DNA from: Salmonella enterica subsp. enterica serovar Choleraesuis
GTDB lineage: Bacteria > Pseudomonadota > Gammaproteobacteria > Enterobacterales > Enterobacteriaceae
NCBI GenBank assembly: GCA_022846635.1
Contig: AP025685.1
Span: forward strand, 2,914,001-2,978,000
Length of the DNA: 64,000 bases
Reading direction: 5' to 3'
Shown: piece by piece, positions 39,382 through 49,670 of the stretch
Layout of the letters: every line of letters begins with the position of its first letter
Numbering within the stretch: position 1 is the first letter of the stretch
Notes under the pieces: model-generated
The model's database searches: none
What the model was told of the DNA's origin: nothing
What the model saw: only the letters and a program-made list of their open reading frames with translations
Made by a program: the position numbers and the translations under genes

Positions 39382-41430
39382 ATGCGTAATCGTAATTCTT
39401 CTTTACTTGATGCCGCTCTGCTCGGCAAAGCGGCCAAAGACGCGCTGGTAAAACTTAACCCCGCAGTGCAATGGCGCAACCCGGTAATGTTTATTGTCTG
39501 GCTGGGCAGTATTCTCACCACGCTGCTGACTCTGCTAATGGCTACCGGTCACCTGGCCGGTAGTGCCTGGTTTAGCGGTGCCATCAGCCTGTGGTTATGG
39601 TTTACCGTGCTGTTTGCTAACCTGGCCGAGGCACTGGCCGAAGGACGCAGTAAGGCGCAGGCCAATAGCCTGAAAGGCATTCAAAAAACCTCGTTTGCCC
39701 GTAAACTCCGTGAACCGCGACATGACGCCCAGGTTGACCACGTTCCGTCGGAAGATTTGCGCCGCGATGACGTAGTGTTAGTGGAGGCTGGCGATATTAT
39801 TCCCTGCGATGGCGAAGTTATTGAAGGCGGCGCATCAGTGGATGAAAGTGCTATCACCGGTGAGTCAGCCCCGGTTATTCGCGAGTCAGGCGGTGATTTC
39901 GCCTCCGTGACCGGCGGTACACGTATTCTTTCCGACTGGCTGGTAATTAGGTGTAGCGTGAATCCCGGCGAAACCTTTCTTGACCGCATGGTAGCCATGG
40001 TTGAAGGCGCTCAACGGCGCAAAACGCCAAATGAAATAGCGCTGACCGTGCTGCTGGTCGCACTGACGATTGTGTTTGTGGCGGCCACCAGCACCCTGTG
40101 GCCATTCTCCGCCTGGGCCGGTCATACGGTCAGTATTACCGTGCTGGTCGCCCTGCTGGTTTGCCTGATACCCACTACTATCGGCGGACTACTATCGGCC
40201 ATTGGCGTGGCCGGTATGAGCCGGATGCTGGGTGCCAATGTAATAGCGACCAGCGGCCGCGCAGTCGAAGCCGCTGGCGATATCGATGTGCTACTGCTCG
40301 ATAAAACCGGCACCATCACTCTTGGCAACCGCCAGGCGTCGGCATTCTTACCCGCACCCGGCATTGAAGAGCGCCGGTTAGCCGAGTCGGCCCAGCTGGC
40401 GTCGCTGGCCGATGAAACGCCGGAAGGACGCAGCATCGTGATTCTGGCCCGCCAGCGTTTTGGCCTGCGTGAGCGCAGCCTGCAAGCCAGCCAGGCAACC
40501 TTTGTGCCCTTTACCGCCCAGACACGTATGAGTGGCATTAACATTGATGGGCGAACTATCCGCAAAGGTTCAGCCGATGCCCTGAAACGCTATATCGAAA
40601 CCAGCGGCGGCAGTTTCCTGCCTGCGATTAATAGCCTGGTTGAAGAGGTCGCCCGCGATGGTGGAACCCCGTTAGTGGTCGCTGAAGATGGTGCAATTTT
40701 AGGCGTTGTTGCCCTGAAGGATATTGTGAAAGGCGGTATCAAAGAGCGATTTGCTCAGCTACGCCAGATGGGAATCAAAACGGTCATGATAACCGGCGAT
40801 AACCGTCTGACCGCTGCGGCTATCGCCGCCGAAGCCGGAGTGGATGATTTTCTGGCTGAGGCCACCCCAGAAGCCAAGCTAGCGCTCATTCGCCAGTATC
40901 AGTCTCAGGGGCAATTAGTAGCGATGACCGGCGATGGCACCAACGACGCTCCAGCTCTGGCGCAGGCCGATGTGGCTGTTGCCATGAACTCCGGTACCCA
41001 GGCGGCTAAAGAGGCTGGGAATATGGTCGACCTGGACTCCAACCCAACCAAACTCATTGAGGTAGTTCATATTGGTAAACAGATGCTGATGACTCGTGGG
41101 TCACTGACCACATTCAGTATCGCCAATGACGTAGCCAAATATTTTGCCATTATCCCGGCCGCATTCGCCGCTACCTGGCCACAGCTCAACGCGCTGAACA
41201 TCATGCACTTACATTCGCCTGATTCCGCCATTATGAGCGCGGTGATTTTTAATGCGCTGATTATCGTCTTTCTCATTCCGCTAGCGCTTAAAGGCGTGAG
41301 TTACCGACCGCTCAGCGCAGCGGCCATGCTACGCCGTAACCTGTGGATTTATGGGCTCGGTGGCCTGGTGGTGCCTTTTATTGGCATCAAAATTATCGAC
41401 CTGCTGCTCACCGCCCTCGGCCTGGTTTAA
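39382..41430 (+). CDS. kdpB: K+-transporting P-type ATPase subunit KdpB
   Basis: KdpB is the catalytic P-type ATPase subunit of the Kdp uptake system. The protein is 682 residues, as in E. coli. It has the phosphorylation motif [13 protein letters not shown] (Asp near 307), the actuator-domain [11 protein letters not shown], the hinge [14 protein letters not shown] and [20 protein letters not shown]. It starts 14 bases after kdpA. Confidence 0.98.
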   Translation: MRNRNSSLLDAALLGKAAKDALVKLNPAVQWRNPVMFIVWLGSILTTLLTLLMATGHLAGSAWFSGAISLWLWFTVLFANLAEALAEGRSKAQANSLKGIQKTSFARKLREPRHDAQVDHVPSEDLRRDDVVLVEAGDIIPCDGEVIEGGASVDESAITGESAPVIRESGGDFASVTGGTRILSDWLVIRCSVNPGETFLDRMVAMVEGAQRRKTPNEIALTVLLVALTIVFVAATSTLWPFSAWAGHTVSITVLVALLVCLIPTTIGGLLSAIGVAGMSRMLGANVIATSGRAVEAAGDIDVLLLDKTGTITLGNRQASAFLPAPGIEERRLAESAQLASLADETPEGRSIVILARQRFGLRERSLQASQATFVPFTAQTRMSGINIDGRTIRKGSADALKRYIETSGGSFLPAINSLVEEVARDGGTPLVVAEDGAILGVVALKDIVKGGIKERFAQLRQMGIKTVMITGDNRLTAAAIAAEAGVDDFLAEATPEAKLALIRQYQSQGQLVAMTGDGTNDAPALAQADVAVAMNSGTQAAKEAGNMVDLDSNPTKLIEVVHIGKQMLMTRGSLTTFSIANDVAKYFAIIPAAFAATWPQLNALNIMHLHSPDSAIMSAVIFNALIIVFLIPLALKGVSYRPLSAAAMLRRNLWIYGLGGLVVPFIGIKIIDLLLTALGLV

Positions 41431-41442
41431 GAGGTACTGCAT

Positions 41443-42036
41443 ATGACGCATTTACGCCCTGCTTTTACTTTATTGCTACTGCTAACCTTGATTACCGGAG
41501 GACTATACCCGCTGCTGGTTACTGCACTTGGACAGTGGTTTTTCCCCTGGCAGGCCAGCGGCTCGCTGATATATCAGCATCAGCAGCCAGCGGCATCGGT
41601 ATTAATCGCTCAGGCCGTCAGCGGGCCTGAATTTTTCCAGCCACGCCCCTCGGCAAGCGGAGACCATAGCTGGAACCCGGCGCTATCTGGCGGCAGTAAT
41701 CTGGCGGTGAGCAATCCGGCACTGGATAAGCAAGTCGCCGACCGTGCCGCCGCGCTAAGAAAAGAGAACCCACAGGCGTCAGCGCCTATTCCGGTAGAAT
41801 TACTTACCGCATCGGGTAGTGGAGTTGACCCAAACCTGACGCCAGAAGCGGCGTTGTGGCAGGCGCCGCGCATTGCCAGTGCGCGGGGAGTGAATATCCG
41901 AGTGATAGATAACTTGATTAAACGCCACACGGAGCGCCCATTCCCAGGATTTATCGGGCAACCGGTGGTGAATGTGATAACGTTAAATCAGGCACTTAAC
42001 GGCCTGTCGCCCACCAGTCATGCTAAGGAAAATTGA
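41443..42036 (+). CDS. kdpC: K+-transporting ATPase subunit KdpC
   Basis: KdpC is a single-pass inner-membrane subunit with a periplasmic domain that assists ATP-driven K+ transport. The protein is 197 residues (E. coli 190), with an N-terminal helix (FTLLLLLTLITGGLYPLLVTALGQWFFP) and the family blocks SGPEFFQPRPSA, VELLTASGSGVDPNLTPEAALWQAPRIA and PVVNVITLNQALN. Its TGA overlaps the kdpD ATG. Confidence 0.96.
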   Translation: MTHLRPAFTLLLLLTLITGGLYPLLVTALGQWFFPWQASGSLIYQHQQPAASVLIAQAVSGPEFFQPRPSASGDHSWNPALSGGSNLAVSNPALDKQVADRAAALRKENPQASAPIPVELLTASGSGVDPNLTPEAALWQAPRIASARGVNIRVIDNLIKRHTERPFPGFIGQPVVNVITLNQALNGLSPTSHAKEN

Positions 42037-44723
42037 TGACCGATGAACCGCTGCGCCCTGACCCGGATAAACTGCTGGCCGCTGAGGAAGGAAGCTCACG
42101 CGGCAAGCTGAAAATCTTTTTTGGTGCCTGTGCGGGCGTGGGGAAAACCTATGCCATGTTGCAGGAGGCGCAGCGTCTGCATGCCCAGGGGTTAGATGTA
42201 ATATTGGGCGTCATTGAGACACATGGTCGGGACGAAACTGCCGCTTTAACCGAAGGCCTTCCCCGGCTGGCAGCACGCAGGTTTAACCACCAGGGACGCA
42301 CGATTGATGGTTTCGATCTGGATGCTGCCCTAGCGCGTCACCCGGCTCTGATTCTGGTTGATGAGCTGGCGTGCAGTAATCCCGGCGGCGCGCGTCATCC
42401 CAGACGCTGGCAGGATATTGAAGAGTTACTGAATGCCGGGATCGACGTTTTTACCACTGTAAACGTGCAGCATCTGGAGAGCCTCAACGATGTAGTTGGC
42501 GGCGTAACCGGTATTCAGGTGCGGGAGACTGTTCCCGATCCTTTTTTCGACTCAGCCAGTGAAATAGTGCTGGTGGATCTGCCGGTCGACGATCTGCGTC
42601 AACGCCTCAAAGAAGGCAAAGTCTATCTTGCAGGCCAGGCCGAACGCGCCATCGAAAACTTTTTCCGTAAGGGGAATTTGATAGCCTTACGCGAGCTGGC
42701 GCTTCGTCGCACCGCCGACCGGGTCGATTCCCAAATGCGGGCCTGGCGCGACCGGTTTGGTGAAGAGCGTGTCTGGCACACCCGCGACGCAATTTTGCTC
42801 TGTATCGGTCAGGGTGATGGTAATGAAAAACTGGTGCGCAGCGCCGCACGTCTGGCAGCCAGGCTCGGCTCCGAGTGGCACGCCGTTTATGTTGAAACAC
42901 CGCGGCTGCACCGGCTGGCCGAAGCAGATCGCCGCAAAATTCTGCGTGCTTTGCACCTGGCCCAAGAGCTGGGAGCGACTACCACGACTCTTGCCGACAA
43001 CAACGAACCGCAGGCTATCGTACGCTACGCCCGGGAACATAACCTTGGAAAAATTATTACCGGTCGCCGCCAGCGCCGCACTCTGAGCTGGCGGGCCGGA
43101 TTTGTTGACCGCCTGGTCGCCCTCGCCCCCGATCTCGACGTTATGGTGATATCTATTGAGGAGCGGGACGTAGCCCCTCAACCCGCCGGAGATTATCGAG
43201 CCAGGTTAGGAGGCCGCTGGCGCAGCCAGTGGCGCGGAGCCATAGTCGCAATTATTTTGTGTACGCTCATCACTTTAATCGCCAGCCAGTGGCTGGCCGG
43301 GTTTGATACCGCAAACCTGGTGATGCTCTACCTGGCAGGCGTCGTGGTCATTGCTTTACGCTACGGGCGCGGCCCGGCAGCGCTGGCGGCAGTACTTAAC
43401 GTCGTCAGCTTTGATCTATTTTTTATCAATCCGCGTGGTACCCTGGCCGTTTCTGATGCCCAATACGTACTGACTTTTGGCGTAATGCTGGTAGTAGGAT
43501 TAACCATCGGTAACCTTACCGCCGGAATGCGCTATCAGGCACGGGTTGCCCGCTACCGCGAACGGCGCACCCACTATCTCTATGAGCTAGCCCGTTCACT
43601 TGCCCGGACTCGCACTCCTGCTGAAATCGCCGTTGCCTGTGAAGAATTCTCTGGTCAGGCTCTGCGGGCGCGCTGCCAATTGCTGGCCCCAAATGCCAGC
43701 GGAGAACTGCTTCCACTTAATAATGACAGTTCACTCAGTGGCTGGGATGAGGCTATCGCCCGCTGGAGCTTTACCCACGGTAAACCCTCTGGTGCGGGCA
43801 CCGATACTCTGCCCGGCGTTCCCTGGCAGATGGTGCCGCTACGCACCGGTGGGCAGACCACCGGATTGCTGATTGTCGAGCCAGAAAATCTGCGCCAATT
43901 AATGGTTCCGGAGCAACAGCGGCTACTGGAAACCGTTGCCCTGCTGCTGGCGACCGCCCTTGAGCGCCTGAACCTTACGACCCGTGAAGAGCAGGCACGG
44001 CTGGCCTCGGAACGCGAAGGGATCCGCAATGCGTTGCTGGCAGCTTTGTCTCACGATCTGCGCACCCCCCTCACCGTATTATTTGGCCAGGCGGAGATCC
44101 TGACGCTAGATCTGGCGGCGGCCGGATCGCCACACGCCCCCCAGGCCAATGAGATCCGCCAGCAGGTGTTGAACACCACTCGCCTGGTGAATAACCTTCT
44201 CGATATGGCTCGCATTCAGTCCGGTGGTTTTATCGCCCGTAAAGAGTGGCTGACGCTGGAGGAAACCATTGGCAGCGCGCTGAATATGGTAGAACCACTG
44301 CTTGGTGATAATAAGATTGTTCTTTCACTACCCGATCCGCTGCTGCTTATTGATATCGACGGGCCACTATTTGAACGGGTGTTGATCAATCTTCTGGAGA
44401 ACGCGATAAAATACGCCGGACTCAATGCAACCATAGGCATTACGGCCCAAAGCGCCGCTGAATATCTCGATCTCGAAGTTTGGGACGACGGCCCCGGCAT
44501 TCCCCCAGGCCAGGAACAGGCTATTTTTGAAAAATTTGCCCGCGGCGCTAAAGAGTCATCGATTCCCGGTATCGGCCTGGGCCTGGCGATTTGTCGGGCA
44601 ATCGTTACACTGCATAACGGCACTATTTATGCGGCTAACCGCCCTCAGGGAGGAGCCAGTTTCCATATTCATCTGCCTCTGGCCCCTGCGCCAGAGCTGA
44701 CCGAGTTTGATGAGGCGCCGTGA
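42036..44723 (+). CDS. kdpD: Sensor histidine kinase KdpD
   Basis: KdpD senses K+ limitation and salt stress and phosphorylates KdpE. The protein is 895 residues. The order is an N-terminal KdpD domain with Walker A GACAGVGKTYAM (about 27-38), a Usp-like domain (about 245-370), four membrane helices (about 400-500), a GAF-like region, the H-box ALSHDLRTPLT (about 670) and the ATPase with NLLENAIKYAG and GIGLGLAICRAIV. The usual DELAHxN after the second Walker-like site reads DELACSN here. The ATG at 42036 has AAGGAA upstream; a TTG one codon earlier is not needed. It overlaps kdpC by one base and kdpE by four. Confidence 0.97.
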   Translation: MTDEPLRPDPDKLLAAEEGSSRGKLKIFFGACAGVGKTYAMLQEAQRLHAQGLDVILGVIETHGRDETAALTEGLPRLAARRFNHQGRTIDGFDLDAALARHPALILVDELACSNPGGARHPRRWQDIEELLNAGIDVFTTVNVQHLESLNDVVGGVTGIQVRETVPDPFFDSASEIVLVDLPVDDLRQRLKEGKVYLAGQAERAIENFFRKGNLIALRELALRRTADRVDSQMRAWRDRFGEERVWHTRDAILLCIGQGDGNEKLVRSAARLAARLGSEWHAVYVETPRLHRLAEADRRKILRALHLAQELGATTTTLADNNEPQAIVRYAREHNLGKIITGRRQRRTLSWRAGFVDRLVALAPDLDVMVISIEERDVAPQPAGDYRARLGGRWRSQWRGAIVAIILCTLITLIASQWLAGFDTANLVMLYLAGVVVIALRYGRGPAALAAVLNVVSFDLFFINPRGTLAVSDAQYVLTFGVMLVVGLTIGNLTAGMRYQARVARYRERRTHYLYELARSLARTRTPAEIAVACEEFSGQALRARCQLLAPNASGELLPLNNDSSLSGWDEAIARWSFTHGKPSGAGTDTLPGVPWQMVPLRTGGQTTGLLIVEPENLRQLMVPEQQRLLETVALLLATALERLNLTTREEQARLASEREGIRNALLAALSHDLRTPLTVLFGQAEILTLDLAAAGSPHAPQANEIRQQVLNTTRLVNNLLDMARIQSGGFIARKEWLTLEETIGSALNMVEPLLGDNKIVLSLPDPLLLIDIDGPLFERVLINLLENAIKYAGLNATIGITAQSAAEYLDLEVWDDGPGIPPGQEQAIFEKFARGAKESSIPGIGLGLAICRAIVTLHNGTIYAANRPQGGASFHIHLPLAPAPELTEFDEAP

Positions 44724-45397
44724 TTAACGTTCTGATTGTTGAAGATGAAACCGCTATTCGCCGCTTTGTTCGCAGCGCCCTTGAGGGCGAAGGCATGCGG
44801 GTCTATGAGGCCGAAACGCTGCAACGCGGGCTGACTGACGCCGCGACGCGCAAGCCGGACCTGATAATTCTCGATCTCGGGTTGCCGGACGGCGATGGTC
44901 TGACGCTTATCCGCGATTTACGCAGCTGGAGCTCGGTCCCGGTAGTGGTGTTGTCAGCCCGCAGCGAAGAGCAGGAAAAAATTAATGCGCTCGATGCCGG
45001 TGCTGATGATTATCTCAGCAAACCTTTTGGCATTGGCGAGCTGCTGGCCCGAGTCCGGGCCACGCTGCGCCGCCATCACGCCGCGCCGCAAAACGCTCAG
45101 AGCTATCAGTTTGGCGACATCAGCCTTGATATTGTTGGCCGCACGGTAACGCGCAACGGGCAGTTATTGCATCTGACACCTACCGAATTTCGCCTGCTGG
45201 TATTGCTGGTCACTAACCATGGCAAGGTCTTAACCCAGCGGCAATTGCTTAATGAAGTCTGGGGGCCTAACGCGGTAGAGCACAGCCACTACCTGCGTAT
45301 CTATATGGGCCATTTGCGCCAAAAGCTGGAACAGGACCCGGCGCGGCCACAGCATTTGATGACCGAAACCGGCGTTGGCTACCGTTTTATTTTATAA
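44720..45397 (+). CDS. kdpE: Response regulator KdpE
   Basis: KdpE is an OmpR-type activator of kdpFABC. The protein is 225 residues, as in E. coli. The receiver domain (about 1-115) has EDE, the phospho-Asp in IILDLGLPDGDG (Asp52) and SKPFG. The winged-helix domain (about 125-225) has THTPTEFRLL-type LTPTEFRLLVLLV and HYLRIYMGHLRQKLEQDPARPQH. The start is GTG and overlaps the kdpD stop. Confidence 0.97.
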   Translation: MINVLIVEDETAIRRFVRSALEGEGMRVYEAETLQRGLTDAATRKPDLIILDLGLPDGDGLTLIRDLRSWSSVPVVVLSARSEEQEKINALDAGADDYLSKPFGIGELLARVRATLRRHHAAPQNAQSYQFGDISLDIVGRTVTRNGQLLHLTPTEFRLLVLLVTNHGKVLTQRQLLNEVWGPNAVEHSHYLRIYMGHLRQKLEQDPARPQHLMTETGVGYRFIL

Positions 45398-45419
45398 GTT
45401 TGAAAGTTAGGGAGGATTC

Positions 45420-45848
45420 ATGAGCGCGTGGCTTATCTACGCTCTGCTGTCGGCACTGAGCGCCGCACTGGTGGCAATTTTTGGCAAAATAGGATTGCAG
45501 CACCTGGATGCGAATACCGCCACGGCGATTCGCTCTGTGGTGATGGCGCTGTTGCTCATTGCCGTGGTAGTGGTTCAGGGCAAAATAAATCTGGTGAGCA
45601 CCATACTGGCCGATAAAAAAGCGCTGCTGTTTATTGTGCTCAGCGGCATCGCCGGCGCGCTGTCATGGCTATTTTATTTTATGGCGATTAAGAGTGGCCC
45701 CGTTTCCCGGGTAGCCCCTATTGATAAGCTGAGCGTGGTCTTTGCGGTAGTGCTGGCGGTGTTATTGTTTGGCGAAAAAGTTTCGCTGGTGGCAGGCTGT
45801 GGCGTGGCATTGATTACCGTCGGCGCATTGATGGTCGCGCTGGGATAA
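45420..45848 (+). CDS. Half-size EamA/DMT-family transporter
   Basis: This is a 142-residue membrane protein with about five hydrophobic helices and a single EamA domain (WLIYALLSALSAALVAIFGKIGLQ; SGIAGALSWLFYFMAIKSGPVSRVAPIDKLSVVFAVVLAVLLFGE). Full-size EamA transporters have two such halves (ten helices), so this form probably works as a dimer. The substrate is unknown. GGGAGG precedes the ATG. It lies 22 bases after kdpE, a position with no such gene in E. coli K-12, and may be read through from the kdpDE transcript. Confidence 0.85.
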   Translation: MSAWLIYALLSALSAALVAIFGKIGLQHLDANTATAIRSVVMALLLIAVVVVQGKINLVSTILADKKALLFIVLSGIAGALSWLFYFMAIKSGPVSRVAPIDKLSVVFAVVLAVLLFGEKVSLVAGCGVALITVGALMVALG

Positions 45849-45878
45849 CGCAATTTATTGAACGGAATGATCCTATAA

Positions 45879-45905
45879 AAAAGCGCACCTCAAAGGTGCG
45901 CTTTT
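45879..45905. terminator. Bidirectional terminator between EamA gene and pgm
   Basis: AAAAGCGCACCT and AGGTGCGCTTTT form a 12-bp stem around a 3-base loop between two convergent genes. Confidence 0.9.
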
Positions 45906-45926
45906 ATCAGTTAATTAGCCTATCAC

Positions 45927-47567
45927 TCAGGCGTTTTTCAGCACTTCACTAACAATCTCAACCGCTTCTTTTTCAATCTGCAGGCGATGCTCTGCGCCGC
46001 GGAAACTTTCGCAGTAGATTTTGTACGCATCTTCAGTGCCTGACGGACGAGCGGCAAACCAGCCGTAGTCAGTCATTACTTTCAGACCGCCGATTGAAGC
46101 ACCGTTACCCGGAGCCGTCGTCAGGCGCGCGGTGATAGGATCACCGGCCAGAGTACTGGCGCTCACCATTTCTGGAGAGAGTTTAGAAAGCGCGGCTTTC
46201 TGAGCGGAGGTTGCCGATGCCTGCAAACGATTGTAGCTCGGTGCGCCAAAACGGGCAGCCAGCTCATCGTAATGCTGCTGTGGGTTTTTACCGGTTACCG
46301 CGGTGATTTCCGCCGCCAGCAGACACATGATGATCCCGTCTTTGTCAGTTGACCACGGCGTGCCGTCGAAGCGCAGGAACGATGCCCCGGCGCTCTCTTC
46401 ACCGCCAAAGCCGAAGCTGCCGTCAAACAGACCGTCGACAAACCATTTAAAGCCGACCGGCACTTCCACCAGCTTGCGACCAAGGTCATCAACCACGCGG
46501 TCAATCATGGCAGAAGAAACCAGCGTTTTACCTACGGCCACTTCTTTTTTCCACTGCGGACGGTGCTGGAACAGGTAGTTGATCGCTACCGCCAGATAGT
46601 GGTTAGGATTCATCAAACCGGCCGGCGTCACGATGCCGTGGCGGTCATAATCCGGGTCGTTAGCAAATGCCAGGCTGAACTTATCGCGCAGCGCCAGCAG
46701 GCCCGCCATGGCACACTCTGAGGAGCAGTCCATGCGGATTGCGCCGTCTTTATCAAGGTGCATAAAGCGGAAGGTTTGATCGACCTGATCGTTAACGATG
46801 GTCAGATCCAGATTGTAATACTCGCCAATGCGTTTCCAGTATTCGATGCCGGAACCACCGAGCGGATCCACGCCCAGCTTCAGACCCGCTTTCTGGATAG
46901 CTTCCATATCGACAATGCTGGCAAGACCGGCAACGTAAGGCTCGATAAGATCGACGGCCTTCACGTGACCGCTGGCCCATGCCTCATCGGTGGTCATACG
47001 TTTAACGCCTTTCAGGCCATCGGCAATCAGGGCATTCGCGCGCTGTTCGACCACTTTGGTGACGTTGGTATCAGCCGGGCCGCCGTTTGGCGGATTATAT
47101 TTAATCCCGCCATCTTCAGGAGGGTTGTGGGACGGCGTAATCACGATGCCGTCAGCCTGTGCCCCGCCTTTTTTATTGTGCTCAAGAATCGCGTTGGAAA
47201 TCGCCGGAGTTGGCGTAAAGCCGTTATCCTGCTGAACGATTACATCAACGCCATTCGCCGCCAGTACTTCCAGCACGGAAATAAACGCAGGTTCTGAAAG
47301 CGCGTGGGTATCTTTACCCACGTAGCATGGCCCGGTGGTACCGGCTTCGGCGCGGTACTCAGCAATAGCCTGAGCAATGGCCAGAATGTGTGGCTCATTG
47401 AAGCTATGGCGCGCCGCGCTGCCGCGGTGGCCGGAGGTACCAAATTTCACCGCGTGTTCGCTATTGGTGATATCCGGCTGCAATACGTAATACTGCGCGG
47501 TCAGCTGCGCTACGTTAATAAGATCGCTTTGTTGTGCGGGAAGACCTGCACGAGAATGATTAGCCAT
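45927..47567 (-). CDS. pgm: Phosphoglucomutase
   Basis: Pgm interconverts glucose 1-phosphate and glucose 6-phosphate, linking glycogen, trehalose and UDP-glucose synthesis to glycolysis. The protein is 546 residues, as in E. coli, from the ATG at 47567 ([19 protein letters not shown]). The active-site serine lies in [19 protein letters not shown]; the metal site is [11 protein letters not shown] and the phosphate-binding loop is [13 protein letters not shown]. It lies 26 bases after seqA, as the E. coli seqA-pgm operon. Confidence 0.97.
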   Translation of the reverse strand: MANHSRAGLPAQQSDLINVAQLTAQYYVLQPDITNSEHAVKFGTSGHRGSAARHSFNEPHILAIAQAIAEYRAEAGTTGPCYVGKDTHALSEPAFISVLEVLAANGVDVIVQQDNGFTPTPAISNAILEHNKKGGAQADGIVITPSHNPPEDGGIKYNPPNGGPADTNVTKVVEQRANALIADGLKGVKRMTTDEAWASGHVKAVDLIEPYVAGLASIVDMEAIQKAGLKLGVDPLGGSGIEYWKRIGEYYNLDLTIVNDQVDQTFRFMHLDKDGAIRMDCSSECAMAGLLALRDKFSLAFANDPDYDRHGIVTPAGLMNPNHYLAVAINYLFQHRPQWKKEVAVGKTLVSSAMIDRVVDDLGRKLVEVPVGFKWFVDGLFDGSFGFGGEESAGASFLRFDGTPWSTDKDGIIMCLLAAEITAVTGKNPQQHYDELAARFGAPSYNRLQASATSAQKAALSKLSPEMVSASTLAGDPITARLTTAPGNGASIGGLKVMTDYGWFAARPSGTEDAYKIYCESFRGAEHRLQIEKEAVEIVSEVLKNA

Positions 47568-47593
47568 GAGCCATATCCTGTAAGTGGCAAGTG

Positions 47594-48139
47594 TTAAATG
47601 GTGCCGCAAACTTTCTCAATAAGTTCTGCCGGAAACTGCATCGATTGCATGATGTGCTCAACCATGCTGCATTTCCTTCCCGTATTAGTATTAGTGATAA
47701 CCCAATACGGTGTCCCTGGAACTTGTTTCGGCTTAGTTTGGTTGCCGTTTTTCAACAGCGTCTGCTCGCTTGCGGCGAAGTACACGCGGGTGCGGCCATG
47801 CAACGCTTCAGTTGCCTGAACGAAGGTGTCTGCATCCAGCGTATAGAGGGTAGAAAGGACTAACATGAAACGATTGACCGCCCTTTTCTGCTCGGCGTAT
47901 TCGTCGGAAAGCAGCAGCTCACGCATTGCGCGAACTTTATCTTTGGCGCGCAACGGAGCTTTCTCGGTGCTGGCTGCATTTTCTGCGGCTGGCGTGGATT
48001 TCGCGACCGGTGCGGTGGTACCGGCAGCTCCCGCCACTTTCAACATCCGGCGTAAAATGTCGGACGCGCTTTCGCCAATGTGCTGCGTGTGGCTGGCAAT
48101 ATAACGATACAGCTCGTCATCAACTTCAATCGTTTTCAT
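47594..48139 (-). CDS. seqA: Replication initiation regulator SeqA
   Basis: SeqA binds hemimethylated GATC sites, sequesters oriC and organises nascent DNA. The protein is 181 residues from 48139, equal to E. coli. The N-terminal multimerisation segment is [35 protein letters not shown] variable Ala/Thr-rich linker (about 35-65) differs from E. coli, then the DNA-binding domain has [34 protein letters not shown]. An upstream ATG at 48154 lacks family support. Confidence 0.97.
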   Translation of the reverse strand: MKTIEVDDELYRYIASHTQHIGESASDILRRMLKVAGAAGTTAPVAKSTPAAENAASTEKAPLRAKDKVRAMRELLLSDEYAEQKRAVNRFMLVLSTLYTLDADTFVQATEALHGRTRVYFAASEQTLLKNGNQTKPKQVPGTPYWVITNTNTGRKCSMVEHIMQSMQFPAELIEKVCGTI

Positions 48140-48323
48140 CTTTATCCAGTGCAATTACTTAGCTTTCAATAACCAATATCGGGATTATAGAGATAAATCC
48201 CCCCAGCGAATAGCTCTGCTCCACCGGGCGTTGGTATGTCGCACCATCCGGCAATCTCAGCGCGGACGGCGAAATAAGAATCATGATACCCTAACCCAAC
48301 GAACGCCAAATAAGAACTTTACT

Positions 48324-49103
48324 ATGAAATTAAACGCTCGCCTGCAAACTGCACAAAATGCGGTTGCTGAAACCCCTGTCGTTTTAATTCACGGCCTATT
48401 CGGCAGCCTGGACAATCTCGGCGTCCTGGCCCGCGGTCTAAAAGATACCCATCACATCCTGCAAATCGATTTGCGAAACCACGGCCTGTCACCTCGCGCC
48501 GATGATATGAGTTATCGCGCTCAGGCACAGGATGTTATCGATACTCTCGACGCTTACGATATTCCCCGCGCTACGCTTATTGGTCACTCCATGGGCGGCA
48601 AAGTCACCATGGCCGCTTCCGCTCTGGCGCCAGACCGTCTGAACGGCCTGGTGATGATTGATATCGCGCCGGTAGATTATCAGCTACGCCGCCACGAAGA
48701 TGTATTCGCCGCCGTTAAAGCGGTCAGCGCGGCGGGGGCTACTACTCGCCATGCGGCTTCCGAGATAATGAGTCAGCACATTCGTGAGCCGGGAGTGATT
48801 CAATTTTTACTGAAATCTTTTGTTGAAGGCGAATGGCGCTTTAACGTACCGGTATTGTGGGAGCAGTATCCACGGATTATCGGCTGGGAAGATATTCCTG
48901 CCTGGCAGCATCCGGTACTGTTTATTAATGGCGGCAACTCTCCTTATATAAAGGATGAATATCTGCCTGCGTTAAACCGCCAGTTCCCCCAGGCAATTCG
49001 CGAGACAATTGCCGGTACCGGCCACTGGGTTCATGCTGAAAAACCGAGCGAAGTGCTCGCCGCCATTGGGCGCTACCTGCCATTAACTCAGTCAAACGCT
49101 TAA
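48324..49103 (+). CDS. ybfF: Alpha/beta-hydrolase esterase YbfF
   Basis: YbfF is a cytoplasmic esterase active on short acyl esters and reported to act on acyl-CoAs. The protein is 259 residues (E. coli 254). It has the oxyanion-hole VLIHGLFGSLDNLGVLAR, the nucleophile in GHSMGGK (Ser about 96) and the catalytic His in GTGHWVHAEKPSEV. I chose MKLNARLQTAQN at 48324, the family start; an open frame back to 48231 overlaps the seqA promoter. Divergent from seqA. Confidence 0.94.
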   Translation: MKLNARLQTAQNAVAETPVVLIHGLFGSLDNLGVLARGLKDTHHILQIDLRNHGLSPRADDMSYRAQAQDVIDTLDAYDIPRATLIGHSMGGKVTMAASALAPDRLNGLVMIDIAPVDYQLRRHEDVFAAVKAVSAAGATTRHAASEIMSQHIREPGVIQFLLKSFVEGEWRFNVPVLWEQYPRIIGWEDIPAWQHPVLFINGGNSPYIKDEYLPALNRQFPQAIRETIAGTGHWVHAEKPSEVLAAIGRYLPLTQSNA

Positions 49104-49233
49104 AAAAACGCCGGGCGATGCCAACAGGCCACGCTGCCGTTGGCGCGCCCGTTTCGGTGATGTATCATGCCACGCTGTAATGCGCCCGAGCCTTGCTCCC
49201 GCAGCCAAATACTCCCTGTCAGCAATCAAACTC

Positions 49234-49515
49234 ATGGCAAAAGAACAAACTGACCGTACAACGCTCGATCTGTTCGCGGATGAACGTCGTCCTGGTCGAC
49301 CAAAAACCAATCCGCTGTCACGCGATGAGCAACTGCGCATCAATAAGCGTAATCAGCTAAAACGCGACAGGGTTCGTGGGCTTAAACGCGTCGAGCTAAA
49401 GCTCAATGCTGACGCAGTCGATGCGTTAAATGCTCTGGCTGATGCCCGGAAAATCAGCCGCAGCGAGCTCATTGAAGAAATGCTAATGCAGCAGCTGAGC
49501 CATCCCTCACGCTAA
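49234..49515 (+). CDS. ybfE: YbfE, ribbon-helix-helix protein (LexA-regulated in E. coli)
   Basis: This is a 93-residue protein that closely matches E. coli YbfE (97) over MAKEQTDRTTLDLFADERRPGRPKTNPLSRDEQLRINKRNQLKRD, and ends with a ribbon-helix-helix-like VELKLNADAVDALNALADARKISRSELIEEMLMQQL. A DNA-binding role is likely. The ATG at 49234 fits the family; an upstream ATG at 49180 would add an unconserved N-terminus. I see no good LexA box upstream, unlike E. coli. Confidence 0.9.
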   Translation: MAKEQTDRTTLDLFADERRPGRPKTNPLSRDEQLRINKRNQLKRDRVRGLKRVELKLNADAVDALNALADARKISRSELIEEMLMQQLSHPSR

Positions 49516-49670
49516 TTGACAGCAACAGTACATTCCTGAGGCAACAGTGTGTCCGTCTGTGCCACTAAGGTGATAGCTGTTTCCGTGACGGCGGGCCATC
49601 TGCTATTATTGCCACATCCGTGGCTAAAATTTGCCACCATCCCATTAAGATTCAAGAGGTTATTTAGCCC

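Noticed and set aside
49104..49233. LexA box upstream of ybfE
   Set aside because: I looked for CTG-N10-CAG because ybfE is in the E. coli SOS regulon, but found no acceptable match.
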